DNA of 64,000 bases from Nocardioides alkalitolerans. Its GTDB lineage: Bacteria > Actinomycetota > Actinomycetes > Propionibacteriales > Nocardioidaceae. Each line of letters opens with the position of its first letter. Within the stretch, counting starts at the first letter, position 1. Below are positions 26,966-36,407 of the stretch, in pieces. The DNA lies in assembly GCA_038184435.1 (NCBI GenBank), contig CP116227.1:3439501-3503500 (forward strand), in the 5' to 3' direction. The position numbers were made by a program, and so were the translations under genes. The notes beneath the pieces were generated by a model. It was not told where the DNA came from, did no database searches, and was given only the letters and a program-made list of their open reading frames with translations.

Positions 26966-29055
26966 CCGAGGACCCGCACCTCGGCGATCTCGCCCCGGAA
27001 GCCGCCGGAGACGCTGGGCAGGGAGGTGAGCCAGACGGTGACGTACTGCCCGGTCGTGCCCTCGGCGAGGTCGACGGTGCCCTCCTCGCCCGTGATCTCG
27101 GCACTGCCGGCGGCCTCCAGGCCGTCGACGGAGGTGACGGGCTCGGCCGTCACGTAGATCGACACCGACGTCGGCGAGCCGCCGAGGTCGAGCTGCACTT
27201 GGCGGAGGTTCTGCGCCGTGCCCAGGTCGAGCTGCAGACCGACGCCGCTCTTGAGGCCGCTGGGGCCGAGCTGCTGGCGGTAGGTCAGCGTGTTCCAGGA
27301 CGTGGCGGGGTCGCCGTCGAGCGCGTTCGGGACCGCGTCGTCGTTCTCCTCGCCGTTCCCGTCCGGCGGCGGGTCGAACGGCACGGCCGTGATGCCGGTG
27401 ATCGGCGTCGGCGCCGACGAGGGCAGGGGTGACGAGGGCGAGTCCGAGGACGCCGTGCCCCCCGAGCCGCCGTCGTCGTCGGACGAGCCGAGGATCTGGT
27501 AGGCCAGCGCGACCACGATGAGCAGCGCGACGAGGGCGCCCAGGAATCCTGCGAGCTGGAGCCAGGTGCGCCCCGGCTTCTCGGTGCGCCGGGCGCCGGG
27601 CTCCCGCACGGGGTGCGGGATGACGGCACCGGTCGTGTGCCCGGTGGCCCAGGGCCAGTAGTCGTCCCCACCGGCGCCGCCTCCCGGGGCTGCCGTCGGC
27701 GACGTGGTCGCGGCGGACTCGACGGCCGCGCGCCGGCGACGGGCCTCGATCTCCTCGGGCGTCTCCGGAGCGAACAGCGGACGCTCGGGCGGCGGCTCGA
27801 AGTCGGGCGGGGGCGGCGGCGGCTCGGCGCGCTTCGCCAGCCAGGAGACCTCGTCGGCCTCCTCGTCGAAGATGGGCACGCCGGCCTGGGTCGGTACGTC
27901 GCCGGTCGAGGCGGCCCGCGCTCGGGCGGGGGCCGGGGTCGGCTCGGCGCCCTCGGGGGCCTCGGGGGCCTCGGGGGCCTCGGCGCTCCCCGTGCCCTCA
28001 GCGGCGGCCGATGCAGCCGTACCCGCCGCCGTACCCGCAGCCGCAGCAGCCGGGAGCACGGGACGCACGGCGGTGCCGCCATCGAGCGGGTCGTCCTTCG
28101 GTGGCGTCGTGGTCGTGCCCTCGACGGCCATCGCGGCGACCGGCGCCACGGGGGTGGCCTGGGTGGCCTGGGTGGCCGGTCGCGCGTCGTGCGGGAGCAC
28201 CGGCGGCAGGGGGTCGAGCAGCTCCGGCGGCAGGGCCGGCAGCCCGCTCGTCGCGGTCGACCCGCGCTCCGCCTCGGCCGCGGCCATGCTGGCCGGGTCG
28301 CCCACGTACTCCCGCAGGTAGTCCGCGATCCCGCGCGCCGTCGTGAGGTCGTATGGCGCGCGCGGGGGCGCGTCGGCGTTGAGGACGTCGTCGCACAGCT
28401 CGTCGAGCACGCGGGGGATGCCCGCCCGCACCTGGCGGGGCCGCAGCACGGAGCCGTTCTCCAGGGGCGCGGCCGGCATCTCCGAGGGCGAGCGGCCGGG
28501 CCAGCGACCGGTGAGGCCCGCGTAGAGCAGGCTGACCAGCTCGTGGACGTCCCCCCGCTTGTCGGTGGTCGGCAGGCCCTTGAGGGCGGCGTCGACCTGG
28601 GCGCCGACGATCCGCACCGTGCCGGAGAGGTCGACGATGATGTTCTCGGGCACGAGACGGCCGTGGCACACCCCCGCCGCGTGGGCCGCGGCCATGGCGC
28701 CGGCGACCTCGCCGACGAGCCAGGCGGCGCGGCGGGGCGCCAGGGGGGCGTGCTGGAGCATGAGCTGGAGGCTGGTGCCGGTGCCCCACTCCGTCACCAC
28801 GTAGGTGACGCCGTTCTTGACCTCGGCGTCGAGCACGCGGAGGAAGCGGCGGTCGGTGAGGCGCGCGCAGCCCCGGGCGGCGTCGAGGAGCACCTCGGCC
28901 CGCGGCGTGCCGGACGGCATCACGTGGACGGAGACGTGGCGGCCGAGCACGCGGTCGTGGGCCCGCCAGAAGCGGCCGTCACCGGTCTCGCTGAGCAGGT
29001 CGATCAGCAGGTAACGGTTGGCCAGCACGTCACCCGGCCGGATCGTCGTCGGCAT
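26962..29055 (-). CDS. Membrane pseudokinase with extracellular discoidin-like domain
   Basis: The 697-residue protein has an N-terminal protein-kinase-like fold (residues 1-255), a long Pro/Ala/Thr/Glu-rich linker with PEA and ATQ repeats, one membrane helix (WLQLAGFLGALVALLIVVALAY) and an extracellular beta-sandwich resembling F5/8 type C domains (DGDPATSWNTLTY, GVGLQLDLG). The kinase residues are degenerate: the VAIK lysine is replaced (VSVHVM), HRD reads HGR, and DFG is absent (IVGAQVD). In mycobacteria a comparable pseudokinase is fused to MviN/MurJ and binds FhaA; here it is a separate gene right after murJ. Confidence 0.85.
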   Translation of the reverse strand: MPTTIRPGDVLANRYLLIDLLSETGDGRFWRAHDRVLGRHVSVHVMPSGTPRAEVLLDAARGCARLTDRRFLRVLDAEVKNGVTYVVTEWGTGTSLQLMLQHAPLAPRRAAWLVGEVAGAMAAAHAAGVCHGRLVPENIIVDLSGTVRIVGAQVDAALKGLPTTDKRGDVHELVSLLYAGLTGRWPGRSPSEMPAAPLENGSVLRPRQVRAGIPRVLDELCDDVLNADAPPRAPYDLTTARGIADYLREYVGDPASMAAAEAERGSTATSGLPALPPELLDPLPPVLPHDARPATQATQATPVAPVAAMAVEGTTTTPPKDDPLDGGTAVRPVLPAAAAAGTAAGTAASAAAEGTGSAEAPEAPEAPEGAEPTPAPARARAASTGDVPTQAGVPIFDEEADEVSWLAKRAEPPPPPPDFEPPPERPLFAPETPEEIEARRRRAAVESAATTSPTAAPGGGAGGDDYWPWATGHTTGAVIPHPVREPGARRTEKPGRTWLQLAGFLGALVALLIVVALAYQILGSSDDDGGSGGTASSDSPSSPLPSSAPTPITGITAVPFDPPPDGNGEENDDAVPNALDGDPATSWNTLTYRQQLGPSGLKSGVGLQLDLGTAQNLRQVQLDLGGSPTSVSIYVTAEPVTSVDGLEAAGSAEITGEEGTVDLAEGTTGQYVTVWLTSLPSVSGGFRGEIAEVRVLG

Positions 29056-29148
29056 GCCACCCCCTCCGGTGCTGGGCCTGTGCTCGGCCCGGGTCGGGCC
29101 ACGCGTCCGCTCGTGGGCACATGGTAGGCCGCCGCCGTCAATCGTGGG

Positions 29149-31086
29149 TCAGCGGCGTCGAGCCGGTCGCACGCGCCGCACGACGGCGTCGACCACCTCG
29201 TTGACCTCGCCGATGCGCAGGAGCCGGGCGAGGAGCACGACGGTCCCGCCGAGCACCGCCGCCAGCAGGCCGAGCGTCACGATCGCCTCGAGCTTCGCGG
29301 AGCCCAGGGCGAGGTGGTCCTCCAGCAGCAGGCGCAGCCCCCACGCGAGCCCCGACGCGACACCGACGGCCACGAGCAGGCGCACGCCGAACCCGAGGGT
29401 GCGTGCGGTGCCGAGGCCTCCGACGGTGCGGGAGAGCACGGAGTACGAGACGAGCGCACCCGCGCCGTACGCGACGCCGTAGGCGACGACGAGCGCAGGT
29501 GCGGTGTTCTCGGCACTCGCCTGGCCGACCAGGAGGAGCGCGACGCTGACGTTGACCACCGCGATGACGCACTGGACCCAGAAGACCCGTCGCGTCTGCT
29601 CGAGGGCGTAGAACCCGCGCAGCATCATGTAGTGCACGGTGAACAGCACGATCGCGGGGGCGAACAGCACCAGGGACGGGACGAAGACCGAGAAGTTCTC
29701 CCGCGCTGCGCCGTAGCCCCAGATGACGTTGGCGAGGCTGGGAGCGGCGACGGCGACGATGGCCGCGGCCGGTACGACGAACGCGAGGGTCGTGCGCAGC
29801 GTCGCCGCCAGCGTGGTGGCCAGGCCGCCCAGGTCGCGGTCCGCGGCGGCGGCCGAGAGGCGGGGCAGGATCGCCGTCGTCAGGGAGACCGTCACCACGG
29901 AGTGCGGCACCATCATGATGAGCAGCGCGTTCGAGTAGACGAAGTAACCCGTGCCGGGGTCCCCGGTCGTGTTGCCGCTCGAGGCGAGGCGCACGACGAC
30001 GGTGTAGGCCGCCTGGTTGACGATGACGAAGCCGATCGTCCAGATCGCCAGCTTGAAGGTGTGGCCCAGACCGGTGCCGACGAAGTCGAAGCGGGGCCGG
30101 ATGCTGACCCCCGCCTTGCGCAGGTAGGGCACCAGGATGGCGAACTGGGCCACGATCCCCAGCGTCGAGCCGGTGCCGAGCAACAGCTCCTGGTTCGTCG
30201 AGAAGGCCGAGTCGAGCGCGTCGGGGGCGACGGGGCCGAAGACGAACAGGTAGACGACGAGCACCGCCACCGAGATGACGTTGTTGGCGATGGGCGCCCA
30301 CATCATCGGGCCGAAACGACCGCGGGAGTTCAGGATCTGACCGACGAGCACGAACATGCCGTAGAAGAAGACCTGCGGCAGGCAGTAGCGGGCGAACGCG
30401 ACGGCCGAGTCCCGTTGCGCCGCCAGCTCGGGCTGGTCGAAGGAGCCGTCCAGGTAGACCGACATGACCCACGGCGCCGCCACCACCAGCAGGACCGTCA
30501 CCGCGCCGAGGAAGAGGGCGGCGAGGGTGACGATGCGGTTGACGTACGCCGCACCCCCGTCCGGGTCGTTCTTGAGCGCCCGCACGAGCTGGGGCACCAG
30601 CACGGCGTTGAACACGCCGCCTGCCAGCAGGATGTAGACCATGTTCGGGATCGTGTTGGCGATCGCGAAGATGTCGGCGTGCAGCTCGGTGCCGAGCGCG
30701 GCGGCCAGGAGGATGCCCCGCACGTAGCCGCTGAGCCGCGACACGATGGTGCCGGCGGCCATGATCGCGCTCGACCCGAGCACGGCCGAGCTCGTGCCGG
30801 TGGTGCTCTCCTGCTCCTCGTCCGACGAGGTCCCCGTCCGCCCGCCGCCGACGGCCGCGGCGACGGCATCGGCGTGCTTCGGGTGCCGTGCGGTGCCGTC
30901 GGGGGTCAGCACCGGGAACGTGGTGGTCCCGTCGGGCGCGGTGTCGAACGTCGTGCCCTGACCGCCCGTCGGGATCGTGTCGTAGAGCGGGTTCAGCACC
31001 GGCTGCGGCAGCGGGTCGGGCGTCGCGTCCGCGGGCCCGGGGGCGCGGTGCCGGGCGCCGGAGCCCAGGGGGTCGTCGTGGCTCAC
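29149..31086 (-). CDS. murJ: Lipid II flippase MurJ (MviN family)
   Basis: A 645-residue polytopic membrane protein of the MOP superfamily. After a disordered 95-residue cytoplasmic N-terminus, the core starts LGSSAIMAAGTIVSRLSGYVRGILLAAALG, the MurJ signature, and shows about 14 hydrophobic segments. MurJ flips lipid-linked peptidoglycan precursors across the membrane. The GTG at 31086 overlaps the stop of the DUF6049 gene (GTGA); the longer open frame to 31935 is antisense-like text inside that gene. The pseudokinase gene follows 93 bp later. Confidence 0.93.
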   Translation of the reverse strand: MSHDDPLGSGARHRAPGPADATPDPLPQPVLNPLYDTIPTGGQGTTFDTAPDGTTTFPVLTPDGTARHPKHADAVAAAVGGGRTGTSSDEEQESTTGTSSAVLGSSAIMAAGTIVSRLSGYVRGILLAAALGTELHADIFAIANTIPNMVYILLAGGVFNAVLVPQLVRALKNDPDGGAAYVNRIVTLAALFLGAVTVLLVVAAPWVMSVYLDGSFDQPELAAQRDSAVAFARYCLPQVFFYGMFVLVGQILNSRGRFGPMMWAPIANNVISVAVLVVYLFVFGPVAPDALDSAFSTNQELLLGTGSTLGIVAQFAILVPYLRKAGVSIRPRFDFVGTGLGHTFKLAIWTIGFVIVNQAAYTVVVRLASSGNTTGDPGTGYFVYSNALLIMMVPHSVVTVSLTTAILPRLSAAAADRDLGGLATTLAATLRTTLAFVVPAAAIVAVAAPSLANVIWGYGAARENFSVFVPSLVLFAPAIVLFTVHYMMLRGFYALEQTRRVFWVQCVIAVVNVSVALLLVGQASAENTAPALVVAYGVAYGAGALVSYSVLSRTVGGLGTARTLGFGVRLLVAVGVASGLAWGLRLLLEDHLALGSAKLEAIVTLGLLAAVLGGTVVLLARLLRIGEVNEVVDAVVRRVRPARRR

Positions 31087-33455
31087 GCGCGTTCCTCGCT
31101 GCCGGTGGGCGCGTCCGCGGTCTCCTCGACGTTTCCGTCGTCGTCGTCCGGCCGGGAGACCGCAGCGACCGAGGCGGGCGTGGAGATGCGCCGGCGGGGG
31201 CGGCCGCGGTACCACCACAGCGTCGCGCCGACGAGCAGCACCGTCGCCCCGATGATGATCGCCCAGATGATGTCGCTGACGGCCGCCGAGCGCACGGGTA
31301 CGGCGACGGTGCCGCCCAGCGCCGTACCGGTCGAGTCCACCACCCGCACGTCGACGTCGTAGACGCCGAGGCGGTGCATCGTCACCGTCATCCGCACGCT
31401 GGCGCTGCCGCTCGCGGGGACCTCCACGGGACCGGTGGGCGTGACCGTCACCCGTCGGCTCTCGTCGCCGCGGAGCTCGACCACGACGGGCTGGTCGAGG
31501 CCGTTGACGACCCGGACGTTGAAGTCGCCGTCGTCGCCGGAGAGCGTGACCGTGGGCGGGGCCTCGACCGTGACGCTGGCGAGGAGGCCCTGCACCTGCT
31601 CGACCTGGTCCCGCACCCCCGAGCGCACGCGCGCGAGGTCGCCGCGGTGCTCGTAGGACAGCACGGTCGCGGCCGCCCGCTCGGTCTGGCTCCGCACCGC
31701 GTCGGTCTCCGGGAGGATCGAGTCGAGGCGCGAACCGCGGGTCACCAGCGACCGCGACAGCACGAACAGGTCGTCGGGGAGGGCCTGCGCGGCGTCGACC
31801 TCGCCGGCCAGGTCGGCGAGGTCGGTGGCGACCGGTTCGGCGTCGACCGCGGAGGCGAGGTCCGTCAGCGGCACGGAGCGCAGCCACCCGGTCGTGAGCC
31901 CCCGCGTCGGGCTGCCGCCGTCGCCGGGGTTCCACAGGGCCGGCAGGAGCACGGCGCGCTCCTGCGTCGCGCCCGCCTCGTCGGCGAGAGCGCCCACCAC
32001 CATCGTGGCCGCGAGCCGTTGGCGGAGCATCACGCCGGAGGTGCGGTCGCCCGGGGCGGGCCCGCCCTCGGCGACGGCGTCGTCGACGACGACCACCCGG
32101 CGTCCGTCCGCGTCGGCGTGGGGCGCGGCGGCCGTCAGGTCCTCGGGAGCGTCCGCGCCGAGCAGGTCGTCGCCCACGAGCACGACGGCGTCGTCCTCGA
32201 CCTCGTCGGTGATGCCCTCCGGCAGGCCCTCGCCCCGGGGCGCGACCGCCGGGGTGCCCTCGAGGCCGTAGCGCTCGAGGGCGTCGTCGGCCAGCAGCCG
32301 CGCGCGGCCGTAGGCCACCGGGTCGTGGAGCGAGGCAGCGCCGAGGTCGACGTCGCCGTAGGGCAGCACGAGCAGGTCGCCCGCGGACGCGGCGGCCAGC
32401 ACGTCGTCGAGCCAGGAGGCGGCGGCCGCGGCGAGCGGACCGTCGGCGACCTGCAGGTCACCCGTGTCGCCCCCGACGGACCCGGCACCGGCCGGGTCGT
32501 CGCTCGGCTCCTCCGTCGCGTCGGTGCTCGTCGAGCCCGGGTCGGCAGGCTCCTCCTCGGGGTCCGACGTCGGGGCGAGGGACCGCGGCGGGTTGCCCTC
32601 CGCGAGGCGCCGCACGACGTCGAGGAGCGCGGGGTCCAGCAGGATCGACGTCGGACCCGCCCCGGCGTCCGGGTCGACCAGGTCCACGATCCGGCGCAAC
32701 CGCCCGCCGTCGCCGAGCTGGACCGCCCAGGCCTCGGGGTCGGCGATGCTGCCGTCCTCGGCGTACCGGATCGGGGCGCGGAGCGGGACGACGACGCTGG
32801 CGCGGGCGGCGGAGCCCGCCGTCCGGCCACGGTCGAGGAGCGGCAGGAAGGTGCGGGCGCGCCCGACGGCGTTGCCGCTGCGCGTGCCGTCGCCGTCGGC
32901 GCCGAGGGCGTGCACGCCCAGCCAGTAGACCCCGGGTTCGCCGCTGATCTGCAGCTGCTCGATCGGGAGGTCGAGCCGGTAGGAGCGGGTCTCGCCCGGC
33001 GCGAGGCGGGTGATCGACTCGTCGAAGAGACGGTCCACGAGCAGGCGCTCGCCGATGAAGGAGAGCGGGTCGGAGGCCACCGCGGACTCCAGCTCGGCCT
33101 CGGTGGTCAGCGGAGCGCTCGAGGTGACCGGGAAGATCTGCAGGTCCGTCCACGTCTCGTCGGAGGCGTTGGTGACGTCGCCCGTCACCGTCACCACGGT
33201 GCCGGGGGCGAGGACGCCCACGTCGGGGGTGACCCCGTCGATCGTCACGGTGAGCGGGGTGCCGGTCTCCTCGTCGTCCAGCGCGAGGCCCGGCACGAGG
33301 CCCGGGGCCGCGCTCGCGGGAGCCGCCGCGGCGGCGCTCGCGGGACCCGCGCCCAGCGCCAGCAGCGGGGCCACCAGCACGGCGAGCACGAGCAGCAGCG
33401 CGGCGAGCCGCGGGGGCGTCGTCGCGCGGAGCGGCGACGCGTCCCGATCGAGCAT
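31083..33455 (-). CDS. DUF6049 secreted, membrane-anchored protein
   Basis: A 790-residue extracytoplasmic protein with an N-terminal signal peptide (hydrophobic run LAALLLVLAVLVAPLLALGA, cleavage near ASA) and a C-terminal membrane anchor (IIWAIIIGATVLLVGATLWW) followed by a short basic tail. Between are beta-rich, acidic domains. Size, topology and place directly before murJ match DUF6049 proteins (Rv3909-like), probably acting in cell envelope assembly; the mechanism is unknown. A TAGCAT hexamer 6 nt upstream of the ATG suggests a leaderless start. Confidence 0.88.
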   Translation of the reverse strand: MLDRDASPLRATTPPRLAALLLVLAVLVAPLLALGAGPASAAAAAPASAAPGLVPGLALDDEETGTPLTVTIDGVTPDVGVLAPGTVVTVTGDVTNASDETWTDLQIFPVTSSAPLTTEAELESAVASDPLSFIGERLLVDRLFDESITRLAPGETRSYRLDLPIEQLQISGEPGVYWLGVHALGADGDGTRSGNAVGRARTFLPLLDRGRTAGSAARASVVVPLRAPIRYAEDGSIADPEAWAVQLGDGGRLRRIVDLVDPDAGAGPTSILLDPALLDVVRRLAEGNPPRSLAPTSDPEEEPADPGSTSTDATEEPSDDPAGAGSVGGDTGDLQVADGPLAAAAASWLDDVLAAASAGDLLVLPYGDVDLGAASLHDPVAYGRARLLADDALERYGLEGTPAVAPRGEGLPEGITDEVEDDAVVLVGDDLLGADAPEDLTAAAPHADADGRRVVVVDDAVAEGGPAPGDRTSGVMLRQRLAATMVVGALADEAGATQERAVLLPALWNPGDGGSPTRGLTTGWLRSVPLTDLASAVDAEPVATDLADLAGEVDAAQALPDDLFVLSRSLVTRGSRLDSILPETDAVRSQTERAAATVLSYEHRGDLARVRSGVRDQVEQVQGLLASVTVEAPPTVTLSGDDGDFNVRVVNGLDQPVVVELRGDESRRVTVTPTGPVEVPASGSASVRMTVTMHRLGVYDVDVRVVDSTGTALGGTVAVPVRSAAVSDIIWAIIIGATVLLVGATLWWYRGRPRRRISTPASVAAVSRPDDDDGNVEETADAPTGSEERA

Positions 33456-33548
33456 GGACCGATGCTAGGGCAGCGGCGCTCCCGGCCGGGATTCCGTCGC
33501 GCCCGCGCGGCGGGGCCGGACCGCGCCCATGGCATAGGGTGATCGGTC

Positions 33549-35060
33549 GTGTCGCCCGATGGTCTCGAGTCCTCCCCGGCCGTCCCCGCGACGACGCCGG
33601 ACGCCCCCGCACCGGCCCTCTCCATGGTCGAGGTGCAGCAGCGCGTCAGCACCGAGCTGGCCCGGATCGGTGTGGTCGTCGACGAGCTCGGCGAGCGCTT
33701 CGAGGCTGCCGGCCACTCGCTCCACCTCGTCGGCGGACCCGTGCGGGACGCCATGCTCGGGCGGCTCCAGAACGACCTCGACTTCACGACGTCGGCCCAC
33801 CCCGACGCCGTCGAACGCCTGCTCAAGGGTTGGGCGGAGGCGGTCTGGGACATCGGGCGCGCGTTCGGCACGATCGGGTGCCGCAAGGGCGACTGGACGA
33901 TCGAGATCACCACCTTCCGCTCCGAGGCCTACAGCGCGGACTCCCGCAAGCCGGAGGTCGCCTACGGCACCGACCTCGCCGGCGACCTCGGCCGCCGCGA
34001 CTTCACCGTCAACGCGATGGCCGTCTCCGTGCCCGGCCGCGTCTTCGAGGACCCCTTCGGCGGCATCGGCGACCTCGCCCACCGCGTGCTGCGCACGCCC
34101 GGCCGTCCGGAGGACTCGTTCTCCGACGACCCGCTGCGGATGATGCGGGCCGCCCGCTTCGCGGCACAGCTCGGCTTCGACGTGGCCCCCGAGGTGGTGG
34201 CCGCCATGACGGCGATGGCCGAGCGCATCGACGTCATCTCCGCCGAGCGGGTGCGCGACGAGCTCGTGAAGCTCGTGTGCGCGCCGTACCCCCGCCGTGG
34301 CCTGGCGCTCCTCGTCGAGACCGGCCTCGCCGCCCGCGTGCTCCCCGAGCTGCCCGCCCTGCAGCTCGAGCGCGACGAGCACCACCGCCACAAGGACGTC
34401 TACGAGCACTCGCTGACCGTGCTCGAGCAGGCGATGGACCTCGAGGAGCGCCTCGCGGGCCCCGACGGCCCCGGCACGCCCGACTTCATCGTGCGGTTCG
34501 CCGCGCTCGTGCACGACATCGGCAAGCCGCGCACGCGGCGGTTCCTCGAGGACGGCTCCGTCACCTTCCACCACCACGACGTGGTCGGCGCCAAGCTCGT
34601 GCGCAAGCGCATGAAGGCCCTCCGGTTCTCCGGTGAGCAGATCGACGCGGTCAGCAAGCTGGTGGAGCTCCACCTGCGCTTCCACGGGTACGGCGACGGG
34701 GGCTGGACCGACAGCGCCGTCCGCCGCTATGTGCGGGACGCGGGCGACGAGCTCCAGCGCCTCCACATCCTCACGCGCGCCGACTGCACGACGCGGAACC
34801 GGCGGAAGGCCGAGCGCCTGCGGCGCACGTACGACGACCTCGAGCGCCGGATCGCCGAGCTGGCCGAGCAGGAGGAGCTCGACTCGATGCGGCCCGACCT
34901 CGACGGCAACCAGATCATGGAGATCCTCGGGATCGGCCCCGGTCGCGAGGTGGGCGAGGCGTACAAGTTCCTCCTCGAGCAGCGCATGGACCACGGCCCG
35001 CAGGACCCGGCGACCGCCGAGGCCGCGCTGCGGTCGTGGTGGGCCGAGCGCCAGGGCTGA
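33549..35060 (+). CDS. CCA tRNA nucleotidyltransferase
   Basis: A 503-residue class II nucleotidyltransferase. The head has LHLVGGPVRDAML and the catalytic carboxylates in NDLDFTT; the neck and body include DDPLRMMRAARFAAQLGF. A C-terminal HD domain carries HRHKDVYEHSLTVLEQ and ALVHDIGKPRTR. It adds or repairs the 3' CCA end of tRNAs, needed here because at least the tRNA-Ala gene does not encode CCA. It starts at a GTG 9 nt after a TAGGGT hexamer, divergent from the DUF6049 gene, as in mycobacteria (pcnA next to Rv3909-3910). Confidence 0.95.
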   Translation: MSPDGLESSPAVPATTPDAPAPALSMVEVQQRVSTELARIGVVVDELGERFEAAGHSLHLVGGPVRDAMLGRLQNDLDFTTSAHPDAVERLLKGWAEAVWDIGRAFGTIGCRKGDWTIEITTFRSEAYSADSRKPEVAYGTDLAGDLGRRDFTVNAMAVSVPGRVFEDPFGGIGDLAHRVLRTPGRPEDSFSDDPLRMMRAARFAAQLGFDVAPEVVAAMTAMAERIDVISAERVRDELVKLVCAPYPRRGLALLVETGLAARVLPELPALQLERDEHHRHKDVYEHSLTVLEQAMDLEERLAGPDGPGTPDFIVRFAALVHDIGKPRTRRFLEDGSVTFHHHDVVGAKLVRKRMKALRFSGEQIDAVSKLVELHLRFHGYGDGGWTDSAVRRYVRDAGDELQRLHILTRADCTTRNRRKAERLRRTYDDLERRIAELAEQEELDSMRPDLDGNQIMEILGIGPGREVGEAYKFLLEQRMDHGPQDPATAEAALRSWWAERQG

Positions 35061-35136
35061 CCCCCGACCCTTGCCTTGTTGACGCGCGTTCATTAGCGTC
35101 GGGGGGTCCCTCCCCCCGACCGCGACGGAGCCCGCC

Positions 35137-35601
35137 GTGACCACTGCCCCCACCTCGACCGAGCTCGAGGCCACCATCGACATCGACGCGTCCCCCGCCC
35201 AGGTGTGGGCGCTGGTCTCCGACCTGCCCCGCCAGGCCGAGTTCAGCGACCAGGTCGTGCGCACGTTCGTGCCCGGCGGGGTGCGGCTCGGCGCGACGAT
35301 GGTCAACCTCAACCGGCAGGGCTGGAAGTTCTGGCCCACCACCGCGAAGGTCGTGCGCTTCGACCCGCAGCGCGAGATCGCGTTCCGCGTGCGGGAGAAC
35401 CGCACCATCTGGTCCTACCGCCTCGTCCCCTCCGACGGGGGCACGACGCTGGTGCACCGCCGCGAGACCCCCGACGGCATCTCCAACCTGTCGCTCAACC
35501 TCACGAAGCACGTGCTCGGGGGAGTGCCGGGCTTCACCCGCGAGCTGCAGCAGGGCATGCAGCAGACCATCGCGCGGATCAAGCGGGTCGCGGAGGCCTG
35601 A
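35137..35601 (+). CDS. SRPBCC family protein
   Basis: A 154-residue protein of the SRPBCC/polyketide-cyclase superfamily: strand-rich start ELEATIDIDASPAQVWALVSDLPRQAEFSDQVVRTF, a conserved WSYRLVPSDGGTTLVHRRE strand region and a long C-terminal helix (FTRELQQGMQQTIARIKRV). These folds hold hydrophobic ligands in a deep pocket. The ligand is unknown. It lies 76 bp after the CCA enzyme, same strand. Confidence 0.85.
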   Translation: MTTAPTSTELEATIDIDASPAQVWALVSDLPRQAEFSDQVVRTFVPGGVRLGATMVNLNRQGWKFWPTTAKVVRFDPQREIAFRVRENRTIWSYRLVPSDGGTTLVHRRETPDGISNLSLNLTKHVLGGVPGFTRELQQGMQQTIARIKRVAEA

Positions 35602-35632
35602 TCGTCGTGCTGCTGGGGTAGGAATCTCCTTC

Positions 35633-36298
35633 ATGAGAAGCGAACTCTTCGCCAAGGAGAACCTGCCCCAGCAGAGCGGTGACCGCTACCTGCTCCAGAA
35701 CCCCCAGACGCTGCGCGTCGGCCTCGGCCCCGACGTGCTCGCGGCGAAGGGCTCGATGATCGCCTACCGCGGCAACGTCACCTTCGACCACGAGGGCGCC
35801 GGCAGCATCGGCAAGCTCGCCAAGAAGGTCTTCACCAGCGAGAACCTCGCTCTCATGCGGGTGCGCGGCCAGGGTGAGGTCTACTTCGCGGAGTCGGCGG
35901 GCTACGTCAACCTGCTGCACCTCGAGAACGAGGGCATCTCGATCAACTCCCGCAACCTGCTGGCGTTCGACGCCGACCTGCAGTGGGACATCAACCGCAC
36001 CAAGGGCGCGGGCATGATGGGTGCCGGCCTGTTCAACACCACGATCGGTGGCACCGGCACGGTCGCGATCGTCGCCGTCGGCCTCGTCACCGTGCTCGAC
36101 GCCTCGCAGGGCCCGGTCTACGTCGACTCCGACGCCGCCGTCTGCTGGTCGGCCAACCTCTCCCCGGGCGTCCACAACTCGATGAACGCGAAGTCGCTGC
36201 TGCGCGGCGGCACGGGCGAGGCGCTGCAGTACGTCTTCCACGGCCCGGGCTTCGTCGTCATCCAGGCCTACGAGTGGGCGCCGGTGCCGACGTCCTGA
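35633..36298 (+). CDS. AIM24 family protein
   Basis: A 221-residue beta-rich protein with the AIM24 pattern: GSMIAYRGNVTFDHEG, LALMRVRGQGEVYFAESAG, NLLAFDADLQWDI and GTGEALQYVFHGPGFVVIQ. AIM24/TerB-neighbour proteins form double-stranded beta-helix trimers; their role in bacteria is not settled. AGGA precedes the ATG. It is followed by a strong bidirectional terminator. Confidence 0.9.
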   Translation: MRSELFAKENLPQQSGDRYLLQNPQTLRVGLGPDVLAAKGSMIAYRGNVTFDHEGAGSIGKLAKKVFTSENLALMRVRGQGEVYFAESAGYVNLLHLENEGISINSRNLLAFDADLQWDINRTKGAGMMGAGLFNTTIGGTGTVAIVAVGLVTVLDASQGPVYVDSDAAVCWSANLSPGVHNSMNAKSLLRGGTGEALQYVFHGPGFVVIQAYEWAPVPTS

Positions 36299-36340
36299 CC
36301 TGCTCCGTCTCCCGCTCGGCTCCGGCCGGGCTCCGGTACG

Positions 36341-36381
36341 ACGAACGCCCCGTGACCTCGGTGAGGTCACGGGGCGTTCGT
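36341..36381. terminator. Bidirectional terminator between AIM24 and ino1
   Basis: A perfect 19-bp inverted repeat (36341-36359 and 36363-36381, starting ACGAACGCCCCGTGACCTC) with a 3-nt loop sits between convergent genes. The outer 12 bases are shared with the terminator at 3231-3264. Confidence 0.8.
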
Positions 36382-36407
36382 GCTGGTCGTTCAGGCGTGC
36401 GGGAGGG

